Notes: generated from the letters alone by a model not told the origin. Shown: positions 6,776-16,340, counted from the first letter of the stretch. The stretch: 64,000 nucleotides of DNA from Coriobacteriaceae bacterium (GCA_025992705.1 DAJPGJ010000001.1:868001-932000), one strand, 5' to 3'. Translations and numbers: made by a program.

Positions 6776-7837
6776 ATGGCGCTGAAGGAAGAACTGGAAG
6801 GCTTGCGCGACGAGACGCTTGCCGCCATTTCGGAGGCCGAGACAAGCGATGCACTCGAGGAAGTGCGCATCGGCGTGCTTGGCAAAAAGGGATCGCTCAC
6901 GAGCGTGCTGCGCAGCATGCGCGATGTCCCGCCCGAGGAGCGTCCCATCGTGGGCAAGCTCTCCAATGAGGTGCGCGATGTGATTGAGGCGGCACTTGCC
7001 GAGCGCAAGACGGTGCTCAAGGCAGCCGAGCTTGATGCCCAACTTGAGGGGAGTGCGGTTGACATCACGCTGCCTGGTCGTAGCATGCCCATCGGCAGCG
7101 AACATCTCATCAACCGTATTATTCGCGAGTGCACCGACATCTTCGCGGGTATCGGTTACGAGGTCGAGGGTGGACGCGAGATCGAGACCGACTGGTACAA
7201 CTTCACGGCGCTCAATTCGCCCAAGGACCATCCGAGCCGTTCCATCCAGGACACCTTCTACATCGTCGACCGCTCTGGCGAGGTAAGCAACGTACGTGGC
7301 GAGAGCGATGTGCTCCTGCGCACGCAGACCTCGGGCACGCAGGTGCATGCCATGGAGGACAAGGAGCCGCCCATCTACATGATCAGTCCGGGTAAGGTAT
7401 ATCGTCATGACGTGGCTGACCCCTCGCACCTGCCGCAGTTCCATCAGATCGAGGGCCTCGTCGTGGACAAGGGCATCACCTTCGGCGATCTCAAGGGGAC
7501 GCTCGACTACTTCATCAAGGCGTTCTTCGGCGAGGAGCGCAAGACCCGCTTCCGCGCCCACTTCTTCCCCTTCACCGAGCCATCTGCCGAGGCGGATGTT
7601 TCCTGCGGCATTTGCGGTGGCGAGGGCTGTCGCTTCTGCAAGCACACGGGTTGGGTCGAGATCCTGGGCTGTGGCATGGTCGACCCCAACGTCTTCGAGA
7701 ACGTGGGCATCGATCCCGAGGTCTATACGGGCTTTGCCTTCGGCGTGGGCGTCGAGCGCCTTGCCTGCCTCAAGTATGACGTGCCCGACCTGCGCATGCT
7801 GCTCGAAGGCGACATGCGCTTCTTGCGTCAGTTCTAG
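6776..7837 (+). CDS. pheS: Phenylalanine-tRNA ligase alpha subunit
   Basis: The catalytic subunit of the alpha2-beta2 PheRS that charges tRNA-Phe. It has 353 residues: an N-terminal coiled-coil tRNA-binding arm, then the class II core with motif 2-like KTRFRAHFFPFTEPSAE and motif 3 FGVGVERLACL near the C-terminus. The frame is open from 6650, but that part lies in the T-box leader. ATG 6776 gives the standard N-terminus (MALKEELEGLRDE) and has AAAGGA upstream. The gene is followed 33 bp later by pheT in one operon controlled by the T-box. Confidence 0.96.
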   Translation: MALKEELEGLRDETLAAISEAETSDALEEVRIGVLGKKGSLTSVLRSMRDVPPEERPIVGKLSNEVRDVIEAALAERKTVLKAAELDAQLEGSAVDITLPGRSMPIGSEHLINRIIRECTDIFAGIGYEVEGGREIETDWYNFTALNSPKDHPSRSIQDTFYIVDRSGEVSNVRGESDVLLRTQTSGTQVHAMEDKEPPIYMISPGKVYRHDVADPSHLPQFHQIEGLVVDKGITFGDLKGTLDYFIKAFFGEERKTRFRAHFFPFTEPSAEADVSCGICGGEGCRFCKHTGWVEILGCGMVDPNVFENVGIDPEVYTGFAFGVGVERLACLKYDVPDLRMLLEGDMRFLRQF

Positions 7838-7870
7838 CCCGCAACGTTTGTAATAGATAAGGAAACCACC

Positions 7871-10318
7871 ATGCTTGTTTCATTGAAATGGCTTGACACG
7901 ATGGTCAAGGTGCCCGATACCCTGCAGGACTTCTGCGACAGGCTCGATTTGACTGGAACCGGCGTCGAGGGCGTCGAGAAGATGGGTGCCAACCTCGACG
8001 GTGTGAAGATCGGCCTCGTTAAGACCTGCGAGCCGCATCCCGATAGCGATCACATGCACGTCACGACCGTCGACTTTGGCGATGGCGCCGAACCGACGCA
8101 GATCGTGTGCGGAGCGCCCAACGTGCGCGCCGGTCTCAAGGTTGCCGTCGCGACCATCGGCACGGTTCTGCCTGGTGACTTTAAGATCAAGAAGTCGAAG
8201 CTGCGCGGTGTCAAGAGCTGCGGCATGATCTGCTCGGAACGCGAGCTCAACTTGGGAAGCAGCCATGAGGGCATCATGGAGCTGCCCGAGGACGCGCCCC
8301 TGGGCGAGTCGTTTGCCACCTGGCGTGGCCTGACCGACACGGTGCTCGATCTCGAGATTACGCCCAATCGCCCCGACTGCCTCTCGATGAAGGGATTTGC
8401 CCGCGAGGTGGGCGCCATGTACCACATCCCGTGGCACTATGATCCGCCCTGTGATGTGCCCGGCCCCACCAATGCCGAGGACGTGCGCGACCTCGTCTCG
8501 GTCGAGATCGACGACCCCGAGCTGTGCCCGCGCTATACGGCTCGCATCATCCGCGACGTGAAGATCGGCCCCTCGCCGCAATGGCTCGTCGAGCGCATCA
8601 CGGCCCTGGGCGCCCGTCCCATCAACAACGTCGTCGACATCAGCAACTACATCCTCTTCGAGTTGGGCCAACCCCTGCACACCTTCGACCTGCGCGCCTT
8701 TCCCAAGGGCGCCGATGGCAAGCATCACGTGGGCGTGCGTGCCGCGCGCGATGGCGAGAAGTTCACGACGCTCGATGGCGAGGAACGCACGCTTACCAGC
8801 GACATGGCGCTCATCACCGATGGAGAGAACCCTGTCGCCCTTGCGGGCGTCATGGGCGGCCTCGACAGCGAGGTCACCGAGACAACGACCGATGTGCTCC
8901 TGGAGAGTGCGACCTTCTCGACGGCCCACACGAGCCGCACCTCGCGCAACCTCTCGCTCGTGAGTGAGGCCTCCCTACGCTACGAGCGCGGTGTGGATGC
9001 GACCACCTGCGACGAGTACTCCGCCATCGCCGCCGCTCTCATCGCCGAGGTCGCGGGTGGCACCGTTTGCCTCGAGGTTGTCGACGAGTACCCCATTCGT
9101 ACCGAGCGCGCGCACCTCATGTTGCGCCCCGATCGTCTCCGTGCCCACATCGGCGCAGACATCACTGACGAGGAACAGTTCCGCATCCTCACCGATCTGG
9201 GGTGCGATGTCGAAGGCAAGCCCGGCGATAAGCAGGTCGAGGTCATCGCTCCAACCTTTCGTCCCGACCTCACGCGGGAAATCGACCTGTACGAGGAAGT
9301 TCTGCGCATCTATGGTATGGACCGCATTCCCTCGACGCTTCCTGGCGGCGCTCATGCGGGCGGTCGTACGGTCGAGCAGCAGCGCATCGAGCTCATGGCT
9401 CAGACGTTACGCGCGTGCGGCATGAACGAGACAATGACATACTCGCTCGTGCCCTCCGACGACATGGGCAAGACGCGTATGCCCGAGGAAGGCCGTGGCG
9501 AGGCCGTCGAGCTCATCAATCCGATGAGCAGCGAGCAATCGGTCCTGCGTCGCAGCATCATTCCTGGCTTGATGCGTAGCGTTGCCTACAACCAGAGTCG
9601 TGGCGTCTTCGACGTACAGCTCTTCGAGCGCGGTGTCGTCTTCGGTGCGGTCGAGGGGCGCAAGTCTCCGAAGGAACGCACGATGCTCGCCGGCGTGCTT
9701 GCCGGTTCCTTCACGCTTCCGGGTTGGAACCAGGCGGCGCAGGCCATCGACTTCTTCGATGCCAAGGGCATCGTCGAAAACCTCATGCGCGAGCTCTGCG
9801 TGCAAAAGCTCCAGTTCAAGGCTCTTGATGCCGATGAGGCCCCCTGGTTGACGCCGGGACGTGCTGCAAGCGTTATCGCAGGCGGGCGTGTGCTGGGTTG
9901 GGTCGGCGAGATGCATCCGCTCGTCTGCCAGGCCTTTGATGTGGAGGGTTCCGTTGCCGCATTCGAGTTCGACGTGCATCAGCTGCTTGGCGTGGCCGGC
10001 GATATGCGTCCCTATGTGGACGTACCGGTCTATCCGGGCATTGAGGTTGACCTTGCGATCGTCGTTGATGAAGACGTTACGGCGGAGCGTATCGAGCAGT
10101 GCATCACGAGCGCCGGCAAGAAAGGTCCCTTCGAGAGCGTGCGTCTCTTCGATGTCTATCGCGATGACGAGCGCGTGGGTGCGGGCAAGAAATCCATGGC
10201 GGTCAGGATCACCTATCGTGCGAGCGACCGTACCCTCACGAGCGAGGAAGTCGAGAAGGCCCACGAGCGCATCGTCGCCAAGGTCATGAAGGCGACAGGC
10301 GGCGAGGTGAGGAGCTAG
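7871..10318 (+). CDS. pheT: Phenylalanine-tRNA ligase beta subunit
   Basis: The 815-residue beta subunit of PheRS. Domains in order: N-terminal EMAP/OB-like tRNA-binding domain (about 40-150), B3/B4 editing domain (about 210-390), B5 domain, the catalytic-like core and a C-terminal ferredoxin-like anticodon-binding domain (about 720-815). Length is normal. It shares the pheS operon and T-box. Its 3' end overlaps the convergent hypD gene by 4 bp, leaving no room for a separate terminator. Confidence 0.96.
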   Translation: MLVSLKWLDTMVKVPDTLQDFCDRLDLTGTGVEGVEKMGANLDGVKIGLVKTCEPHPDSDHMHVTTVDFGDGAEPTQIVCGAPNVRAGLKVAVATIGTVLPGDFKIKKSKLRGVKSCGMICSERELNLGSSHEGIMELPEDAPLGESFATWRGLTDTVLDLEITPNRPDCLSMKGFAREVGAMYHIPWHYDPPCDVPGPTNAEDVRDLVSVEIDDPELCPRYTARIIRDVKIGPSPQWLVERITALGARPINNVVDISNYILFELGQPLHTFDLRAFPKGADGKHHVGVRAARDGEKFTTLDGEERTLTSDMALITDGENPVALAGVMGGLDSEVTETTTDVLLESATFSTAHTSRTSRNLSLVSEASLRYERGVDATTCDEYSAIAAALIAEVAGGTVCLEVVDEYPIRTERAHLMLRPDRLRAHIGADITDEEQFRILTDLGCDVEGKPGDKQVEVIAPTFRPDLTREIDLYEEVLRIYGMDRIPSTLPGGAHAGGRTVEQQRIELMAQTLRACGMNETMTYSLVPSDDMGKTRMPEEGRGEAVELINPMSSEQSVLRRSIIPGLMRSVAYNQSRGVFDVQLFERGVVFGAVEGRKSPKERTMLAGVLAGSFTLPGWNQAAQAIDFFDAKGIVENLMRELCVQKLQFKALDADEAPWLTPGRAASVIAGGRVLGWVGEMHPLVCQAFDVEGSVAAFEFDVHQLLGVAGDMRPYVDVPVYPGIEVDLAIVVDEDVTAERIEQCITSAGKKGPFESVRLFDVYRDDERVGAGKKSMAVRITYRASDRTLTSEEVEKAHERIVAKVMKATGGEVRS

Positions 10319-11418
10319 CGCAGGTACTTGTAGAACGCGGCGCAGGAGCCTTCGCTCGAGACCATGCAAGGGCCAATGGGGTGCTCCGGACTGCAGGCCG
10401 TGGCAAAGAGCGGACACTCGCTCGGGTCCATGACGCCGCGCAGCACATCACCGCAGCGGCAACCCTTGGGCTCGATCGTCGGCTCGATGATGGGTGAGAA
10501 CTTGGCAAGCGCATCGAAGCGGGCGTACTTCTCGCGCAGTCTGTAGCCAGAATCGGGGATGAGGCCCAGACCGCGCCAGGTGGCATCACAGGGCTCGAAG
10601 GCCTCGGCGATGGTCGCCTGGGCATCGACATTGCCCTCGTCCTGCACGCCGCGCCGGTAATCGTTGACGATGTCGGCCTCGCCGCGCGCGAGCATGCGCA
10701 GCAGGATTGCGATGCCGCTCAGCAAATCGTTTGGCTCGAAGCCCATGATGCATCCGGGAATGCCATAGTCACGCGCGAGGAATTCGTAGGGCGTGCGGCC
10801 GATGATGGTCGAGACGTGCCCTGGCAGTATGAGGGCATTGATGGCGACCTCGGGGTCGTTGACGAGCGCTTCGAGCGTGTGCGGTACGGTCTTGTGCGCG
10901 GCAAAAACGCTGAAGTTCTCGATGCCGGCTGCCTTGGCGCGCTTGATGGTCGAGGCAATGAGCGGTGTGGTCGTCTCGAAGCCCACGCCCACGAAGATGA
11001 CCTCGCGATCGGGGTTTTCCTGGGCGCAGCGCAGGCCGTCGAGCGGCGAATACACGATGCGGATGTCGCGTCCCGCGGCCTTCTCCTCGTTGAGCGAGGA
11101 GGTCGAGCCGGGCACGCGTGTCATGTCGCCAAAGGTCGTGATGATGGCATCGTCGATCCGTGCAAGCGCGATGACGGTGTCGATGTCCTCGTTGGCCGTG
11201 ACGCAAACGGGACATCCCGGCCCACTCACGAGCTTGATGCCCTCGGGCAAAATGCTGCGGATGCCCGCTCGGGCGAGTGCGACCGTATGCGTGCCGCAGA
11301 CCTCCATGAGCCTGATGTGCCCGTCACAGCGTTCGAGAGCTGTCGGGGCAATATCGTTGATGCGGGCGATGAGCTCCTTGCCGAGCTTGGGGTCGCGAAA
11401 TCCGGAGAGGTCGAGCAT
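10315..11418 (-). CDS. hypD: [NiFe]-hydrogenase maturation protein HypD
   Basis: An iron-sulfur protein that, with HypC, assembles the Fe(CN)2CO centre of [NiFe] hydrogenases. The 367-residue sequence has the HypD motifs CGTHT (near residue 41), GPGCPVCVT (near 67), the VGFETT segment, and C-terminal cysteines in CRCGDVLRG and later positions for the 4Fe-4S cluster. It follows hypC with stop and start overlapping (TAATG), indicating translational coupling. hypE, hypA, hypB and the hydrogenase itself are not in this window. Confidence 0.95.
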   Translation of the reverse strand: MLDLSGFRDPKLGKELIARINDIAPTALERCDGHIRLMEVCGTHTVALARAGIRSILPEGIKLVSGPGCPVCVTANEDIDTVIALARIDDAIITTFGDMTRVPGSTSSLNEEKAAGRDIRIVYSPLDGLRCAQENPDREVIFVGVGFETTTPLIASTIKRAKAAGIENFSVFAAHKTVPHTLEALVNDPEVAINALILPGHVSTIIGRTPYEFLARDYGIPGCIMGFEPNDLLSGIAILLRMLARGEADIVNDYRRGVQDEGNVDAQATIAEAFEPCDATWRGLGLIPDSGYRLREKYARFDALAKFSPIIEPTIEPKGCRCGDVLRGVMDPSECPLFATACSPEHPIGPCMVSSEGSCAAFYKYLR

Positions 11419-11678
11419 TAGGCGACACCTGCGCCCATGCCGGGGTGGTCCTCATCGATGAGCTCGGGGAATTGCCTGATGAGCTCGAGCGTTTCGTTGG
11501 CGAATTGCTCGTCGATGATTTCGATGCCGTAGCCGGCATGCACGAGTACCCAATCGCCGACTTTTACCTTGGGGACAAGATCAAGTGCCACCTCGCGCGT
11601 GACGCCCATGATGTCAACGGTGCCCATCATCTGCTTTTCATCAAACTCGGTGACTTGAGCGGGTATTGCCAAGCACAT
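11418..11678 (-). CDS. hypC: Hydrogenase maturation chaperone HypC
   Basis: A small chaperone (86 residues) that carries the Fe(CN)2CO group between HypD and the hydrogenase large subunit. The start is set at 11678 because the mature protein must begin M-C-L-A-I-P; the essential Cys2 sits there. A longer frame to 11732 would bury this motif. The rest shows the family's beta-barrel pattern with GDWVLVHAGY. The gene overlaps hypD by one base and hypF lies immediately upstream, so hypF-hypC-hypD form one operon. Confidence 0.95.
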   Translation of the reverse strand: MCLAIPAQVTEFDEKQMMGTVDIMGVTREVALDLVPKVKVGDWVLVHAGYGIEIIDEQFANETLELIRQFPELIDEDHPGMGAGVA

Positions 11679-11680
11679 GT

Positions 11681-13666
11681 CTATTCCTCCAAACGTGCGC
11701 AGGCAACGATTGCCTGTCCATACGAGATACATCCATCATTGGGCGGAAGTTCGCGGTTGATGTAGACCGTGAATCCCAGGTCTCCTAAGCGCTCACGCAG
11801 CTGGGAGAAGAGTATGCGGTTGACCATACAGCCACCGCTCAAAGCAATGTCGTTGATCCCCGTCTCGCTTCGCGCCCGTAGCGTTTGTTCGATGATAGCG
11901 TTGATGAGGCCCTCATGAAACGCTCGCGCCGTGAGCGGGTGCTCATCGTCATTGCGCCAGGCGGCTGCCTCGAGCAGGCAGGCTGCCTCGCCGTCATAGC
12001 CGGGATGCGTGCAGATGCCCAGGAGTGCGCTTGCCGCATCGAAGAGGCGTCCTGTAGACGAGCACAAGGGCGAGTTAATGCCCTTCTCGATCATTTGGTC
12101 GAGCAACGTGCGGTTCTCGAGGCGTTCGAGGAAGCACGCGAATTGCGGGTTATCGAGGGAGAACTGGCCGAAGAATGCATCGTCAAGCTCGTCATATGCC
12201 TTGAGCAGCGCATATGCAGTGCGCTCGGGGTTGAGGATGGCGGCAGCACCGCCTGGCAACGAGAAGCCGGGTAGGTGCCAGAAGCGTTCGAATTTGCCAC
12301 GTGTGGCGATGAGAATCTCGCCACCCCAGATCGTGCCGTCCGTGCCGTATCCCGTACCGTCGAGCGCGATGCCGATGACGGGGTCTTGCAGCTTGTTCTC
12401 GCCGAGCACCGAGGCAATGTGCGCATGATGATGCTGCACTTCGATGAGCGGCAGGTCATGTTCACGTGCGTATTCGCGTGCCCATTTGCTTGCAAGATAT
12501 TCGGGATGCATGTCGCAGACAATGACCTGCGGATGCGTGTCGAAGAGCTGTTCGTAGCGCTCGCGTGCCTGGTGCCATGCACGCATGGTGCCTCGATGCT
12601 CAAGGTCGCCCAAGTGCTGCGTGACGTAGACGCGTTCGTCTTCGCATAGGGCGAAGGTGGCCTTTTGCTCGGGGCCAGCGGCAAAGATTGCGGGATATGT
12701 GACAGGGGCCTGACCCCTGTTACATGCTAGGAGCAAAGGTGCGGGTGCGTAGCCGCGGGCGCGGCGTATCATCTGCGTCTCGCCCCTATCGTCGATGCGC
12801 ATGACGGAATCATCGTAGCGTGCGACGATGGCGCGGTTGTTGCCGAGAAAGCTATCGGCGATAGCCCTGAGCGCGTCAAGGGCGTCGGCGTCGGTCGCGA
12901 CGATGGGCTCTCCGCTGCGGTTGCCGCTGGTCATCACAAGGGGGCAACGAAGCTCGTCCATGAGCAGATGCTGGAGAGGGGTTGCCGGGAGCATGAGGCC
13001 GATTTCGGGCAGGTCTTCTGCGACGTTTGCGGCGATGGGGAAGCCGTCCATGCGCTCGAGCAGCACGATGGGTCGCGCAGGGCTCTCGAGCAAAACGGCC
13101 TCGTCATTGGATACGCGGGCATAGCGGCGCGCCATCGACACGTCACGCACCATGACGGCAAGGGGCTTGCTCGGCCTGCGCTTGCGCGTACGCAAGCGCT
13201 CGACGGCCTTTTCGTTACTGGCATCGCAGGCCAGATGCCAGCCACCCAGTCCCTTGATTGCGAGCACATCGCCCGCTCTCAATCGTTCATAGGCTTCGGC
13301 GATAATCGCATCCGACTCTTCCCGCGTGAGGTGCTGGCGCTCAAGAATCAGCGCGCCGTCATCGTCGAAGGAAAGCGTCTCCGCGTTCGCGTCTATCCAC
13401 CAGAGCCGAGGCCCGCACTCGAAGCAGGCGTCGGGCTGGGCATGATAGCGCCGGTCCGTCTCGTCTGCGTATTCGGCAGCGCATTGTGGGCACATGGCAA
13501 ACGGGGCCATCGAAGTCCTGGGCCGGTCGTAGGGAAGTTCCTCGATGATGGTGAAACGCGGACCGCAATTGGTGCAGTTGATGAAGGGGTAGTGATAGCG
13601 GCGGTTGCCTGGGTCGAAGAGCTCCTCGACACAGGCGTCGCAGGTGGCGAGATCGGGGCTTACCAA
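11681..13666 (-). CDS. hypF: Carbamoyltransferase HypF, N-terminally truncated frame
   Basis: HypF makes the cyanide ligands of [NiFe] hydrogenases from carbamoyl phosphate. This 661-residue frame keeps the paired zinc fingers (CDACVEEL...CTNCGPRF and CPQCAAEY...CFECGPRL), the YrdC-like domain (KGLGGWHLACDA near 190) and the Kae1-like carbamoyltransferase domain (HHHAHIASVL, DGTGYGTDG, SGGCMVNR). The usual N-terminal acylphosphatase domain (about 90 residues) is missing from this frame; its remains lie at 13667-13964 in shifted frames. A 27-bp palindrome inserts nine codons in frame at 12698-12724, between the YrdC-like and Kae1-like parts. Whether functional HypF is made is doubtful unless the shifts are assembly errors. 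Confidence 0.88.
   Translation of the reverse strand: MVSPDLATCDACVEELFDPGNRRYHYPFINCTNCGPRFTIIEELPYDRPRTSMAPFAMCPQCAAEYADETDRRYHAQPDACFECGPRLWWIDANAETLSFDDDGALILERQHLTREESDAIIAEAYERLRAGDVLAIKGLGGWHLACDASNEKAVERLRTRKRRPSKPLAVMVRDVSMARRYARVSNDEAVLLESPARPIVLLERMDGFPIAANVAEDLPEIGLMLPATPLQHLLMDELRCPLVMTSGNRSGEPIVATDADALDALRAIADSFLGNNRAIVARYDDSVMRIDDRGETQMIRRARGYAPAPLLLACNRGQAPVTYPAIFAAGPEQKATFALCEDERVYVTQHLGDLEHRGTMRAWHQARERYEQLFDTHPQVIVCDMHPEYLASKWAREYAREHDLPLIEVQHHHAHIASVLGENKLQDPVIGIALDGTGYGTDGTIWGGEILIATRGKFERFWHLPGFSLPGGAAAILNPERTAYALLKAYDELDDAFFGQFSLDNPQFACFLERLENRTLLDQMIEKGINSPLCSSTGRLFDAASALLGICTHPGYDGEAACLLEAAAWRNDDEHPLTARAFHEGLINAIIEQTLRARSETGINDIALSGGCMVNRILFSQLRERLGDLGFTVYINRELPPNDGCISYGQAIVACARLEE
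12698..12724. repeat. In-frame palindrome inside hypF
   Basis: A 27-nt near-perfect palindrome with core ACAGGGGCCTGACCCCTGT. It encodes nine residues (CNRGQAPVT) that look like an insertion just before the conserved start of the Kae1-like domain. Its length is a multiple of three, so the frame is kept. The core resembles the perfect palindrome at 24341-24369. Confidence 0.7.
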
Positions 13667-13964
13667 TGTGTCTGCATGCTCGTCGCGAACCGATGCACGA
13701 ATGGAGAAATCATCAAGCTTCTCTTCCGGCTTGGCCGTGACGTGCAGCTCAGAATGCGGGCGGCTGCGGGTGCGCTATCGACGAGTGCGGTTCTCGAACG
13801 CATCAAGCGTGCCCTCATCTTCGTACTGCACTTGGATTTCGACGCCGTGAGTATCGTTGAGCACCCATCCCCGTGCACCCAAGCGAGCGTGCGAGACGCG
13901 CGACGTGGGGCCTGAAGCCCACGCCTTGCACGATGCCGTTGAGATGTATCCTGCGCGCCTGCAT
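13667..13964 (-). pseudogene. hypF: Frameshifted HypF acylphosphatase domain
   Basis: From ATG 13964 the minus strand reads MQARRIHLNGIVQGVGFRPH, the classic HypF acylphosphatase start. Three single-base shifts then separate it from the main frame: an extra base in the CCC run at 13878-13880, an extra base near 13787-13790, and a missing base near 13747-13760. Between them the expected peptides (ARGWVLNDTHGVEIQ, ALVDSAPAAA, ELHVTAKPEEKLDDF) can be read in successive frames. This shows an originally intact full-length hypF. Either the gene is decaying or this stretch contains sequence errors. Confidence 0.8.
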
Positions 13965-14037
13965 GTACCGCCTTTCGTCGCGACCGAGTGTACCACGGGC
14001 GGCTTTACGGAACGGGAACGGAGGGGAGAGGCGTAAC

Positions 14038-14124
14038 GGGCATCGTAACGGAGGGACGGTCCCAACGTGTCGGTTTCTGCGAAACGTTAGGACCGTCCCT
14101 CCGTTACCCTCCGTTACGATGCCC
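14038..14124. repeat. Large palindromic repeat
   Basis: The left arm GGGCATCGTAACGGAGGGAC continues into GGTCC, and the complementary arm runs to 14124. The right arm holds one extra copy of CTCCGTTAC, so the arms differ by a 9-bp duplication. The centre also contains AACGT/ACGTT pairing. It is intergenic, between hypF and the binding-protein gene, and carries the GGGACGGTCC core also seen at 2585-2597. Confidence 0.7.
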
Positions 14125-14221
14125 CTCCTCGTTTCGGCCAGCTACGTGAAACATGTTGAAGCACCCGCCCAATCAACCTATCCTATCGGCATATTGAGTT
14201 CACGTAAGAGGTGGCCACATC

Positions 14222-15220
14222 ATGAAATCTGCTCTGACAAGACGTCTTATCCCGATGCTCTGCTCCATTCTTGTCCTAGCTGCAGCGCTGGGCCTCTGTG
14301 CCTGCGCCTCGCAGCCACAGGCGGGCTCCATCCGCATCGGCACCATGCCCACCGAGGACATATTGCCCATGTGGGTCGCCGAAGACGAGGGCCTCTTCGA
14401 GAAGGCCGGCGTCAATGCCGAAATTGTCGTCTTCGATTCCGCTCAGGGGCTTTCGGCGGCGCTCACGGCCGGCGAGGTCGACATCGCGATGACCGATCCC
14501 ATGCGCGCGGTCAAGCTCTGCGAGTCCGGTACCGACCTCTCGCTTGAGTGGATCACGCTTGGCACGACGCCGCAGCAGGGACGCTTTGGCGTGCTGACCA
14601 GCGCCGATAGCGGCATCACCTCCCTTGCCGACCTTGCGACCGGCACCAAGGGCGTGGGCCTAGCGGCCAATACGGTGCCCGAATACGTCTTCGACAAGCT
14701 CTGCGAGCAGGCCAACATCGACCCTGCGAGCATTCCGGTGAGCGAGGTGGCAAGCCTGCCCGATCGCTATGGCCTCGTGGCTGCCGGCCAGCTCGATGCT
14801 GCCGCCCTTCCCGCGTCCATGCTCGCCCTTGGCCAGGCATCGGGCCTGGTATTGCTCGCCGATGACACGACGGGCGACAATATCTCGCAGTCGGTCATGG
14901 TCGTGCGCGATGCCTATGACACGGGCGAGGGCGCCAAGACCCTGGAGGCCGTGCGCGAGGTGTGGGATGAGGCCGCAAGCCAGATTAACGCCGATCCCGA
15001 GAAGTACCGCATGCTCCTCGTCGAGAAGGCCAATCTCAACGAGCAGGTGGCATCCACCTACGTCATCAGCGAATACCCCATGGCGCGTACTGCGCAGGGC
15101 GAGCCCGCCTATCCTCCCGCCCAGCTCATCGATCCGGTGCTCTCGTGGATGAGCGCCAAGGGTTACGTCACCAAGAACGTGAGCTACGACGAGTCAAACG
15201 GCTCATTCACCATCTCGTAG
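14222..15220 (+). CDS. ABC transporter substrate-binding lipoprotein (NitT/TauT, NMT1-like)
   Basis: An extracytoplasmic binding protein of 332 residues. The N-terminal signal ends in a lipobox-like LCACAS, with the lipid-modified Cys at about residue 27 or 29. The mature part has the NMT1/SsuA fold signature: IRIGTMPTEDILPMWVA, GLFEKAGVNAEIVVFDSAQG, and a repeated two-lobe pattern. The ribosome site GAGGTGG precedes ATG 14222. menA starts 18 bp downstream, so both are probably one operon. The matching ATPase and permease lie beyond the restriction island, after menG. Ligand unknown; a menaquinone precursor is the contextual guess, and taurine, nitrate or thiamine precursors are known ligands of the wider family. 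Confidence 0.85.
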   Translation: MKSALTRRLIPMLCSILVLAAALGLCACASQPQAGSIRIGTMPTEDILPMWVAEDEGLFEKAGVNAEIVVFDSAQGLSAALTAGEVDIAMTDPMRAVKLCESGTDLSLEWITLGTTPQQGRFGVLTSADSGITSLADLATGTKGVGLAANTVPEYVFDKLCEQANIDPASIPVSEVASLPDRYGLVAAGQLDAAALPASMLALGQASGLVLLADDTTGDNISQSVMVVRDAYDTGEGAKTLEAVREVWDEAASQINADPEKYRMLLVEKANLNEQVASTYVISEYPMARTAQGEPAYPPAQLIDPVLSWMSAKGYVTKNVSYDESNGSFTIS

Positions 15221-15238
15221 ACAGGCGCCACGTAAGTC

Positions 15239-16126
15239 ATGGCAGCATCTGCACAGATGAGGAGCTACGAATCTCTCACGCCACTCATGGCCGTGCGCCT
15301 GGCCGCACCCCATACCTGGCCGGGTCCCTCCGTGCTCACGACGGTCTTCGGCGGCGTCTACGCCATCGCCTGCGGCTATGATTTCTCGCCGATCATCTGG
15401 TGTTTGCTTCTGGCCGTTGCCGTCTTTGCGCAATCGGCGGTCAACACCTTGAACGATTGGGCGGATTACTGCGCTGGCACCGATACGGTCGAGAACTCCG
15501 ACGACCCCACCGACGCCGTGCTCGTCTACAACAACCCCAATCCGCGCTCCGTGCTCGCACTGGGTCTTGCGTACATGGCCGTGGCGCTCATCTGCGGAAT
15601 CATATGCGTCATCTGGGCGGGCAGCGCGATTCCGCTTGTCATCGGTGCCGTCGGTGCCCTCTTCATCGTCTGCTATTCGAGCGGCAAGCTACCTATTTCC
15701 TATCTGCCCCTCGGCGAGCTTGCTAGCGGCATCGTCATGGGTGCGCTCATTCCGGCAGCCGACATCTGCATATTTGCCGCCCATACCTATCCGCATGCCG
15801 GCCTCTTTGCCATGCCCTGGTCTGTGGACTGGTTGCGTCTTGTCTCGTGCCTCGCGCCCTTCGTCATAGGCATCGGCATGGTCATGGCCACCCAGAACAA
15901 TTGCGATATCGAGCGCGATGTTCCCGTGGGCCGAAAGACGCTGCCCATCGTCTTGGGGCGCTCCCGCAGCGTCATCGTCTATCGCGTCTTCGTCGTACTC
16001 TGGATCGCCATTGTGTTGCATTGCGCGTTCTGGTACTTCAACGCCGGCTTCTGGGCCGCCTGCGTCACCTTGGTGTTTGGCATCGGCGTGATGCGCTCGC
16101 TTCTCACCACGCCCGCTTACCCATGA
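15239..16126 (+). CDS. menA: 1,4-dihydroxy-2-naphthoate prenyltransferase, 3' frameshifted
   Basis: A UbiA-type membrane prenyltransferase that attaches the polyprenyl tail to DHNA in menaquinone synthesis. It has about eight hydrophobic segments, a first Asp-rich motif NDWADYCAGTDTVEN near residue 72 and a second motif NNCDIERDVPVGRKTL near residue 220. The frame stops at 16126 after TTPAYP. Removing one C from the CCC at 16109-16111 restores LTHEVRGPAMGAIMKANLFF and extends the protein to 16217, about 325 residues. The present frame therefore loses the last transmembrane segment. It follows the binding-protein gene closely and is cut off from menG by the restriction island. Confidence 0.85.
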   Translation: MAASAQMRSYESLTPLMAVRLAAPHTWPGPSVLTTVFGGVYAIACGYDFSPIIWCLLLAVAVFAQSAVNTLNDWADYCAGTDTVENSDDPTDAVLVYNNPNPRSVLALGLAYMAVALICGIICVIWAGSAIPLVIGAVGALFIVCYSSGKLPISYLPLGELASGIVMGALIPAADICIFAAHTYPHAGLFAMPWSVDWLRLVSCLAPFVIGIGMVMATQNNCDIERDVPVGRKTLPIVLGRSRSVIVYRVFVVLWIAIVLHCAFWYFNAGFWAACVTLVFGIGVMRSLLTTPAYP

Positions 16127-16340
16127 GGTGCGCGGCCCTGCCATGGGCGCCATCATGAAGGCCAACCTCTTCTTCAACGGCGCGCTCATCATGGCGGCAA
16201 TGGTGTCGCTTATGTGATGATTGTCGTTAAAGCTAGGAAGCGCGGCTCATAGCCATCTGCTGATTTGCACTAAAACATATCAACACTTGTGCGTGAAGAA
16301 CCGATAATAGAAAGAACGGCATTCTTCAAGTGAGGTAAAC

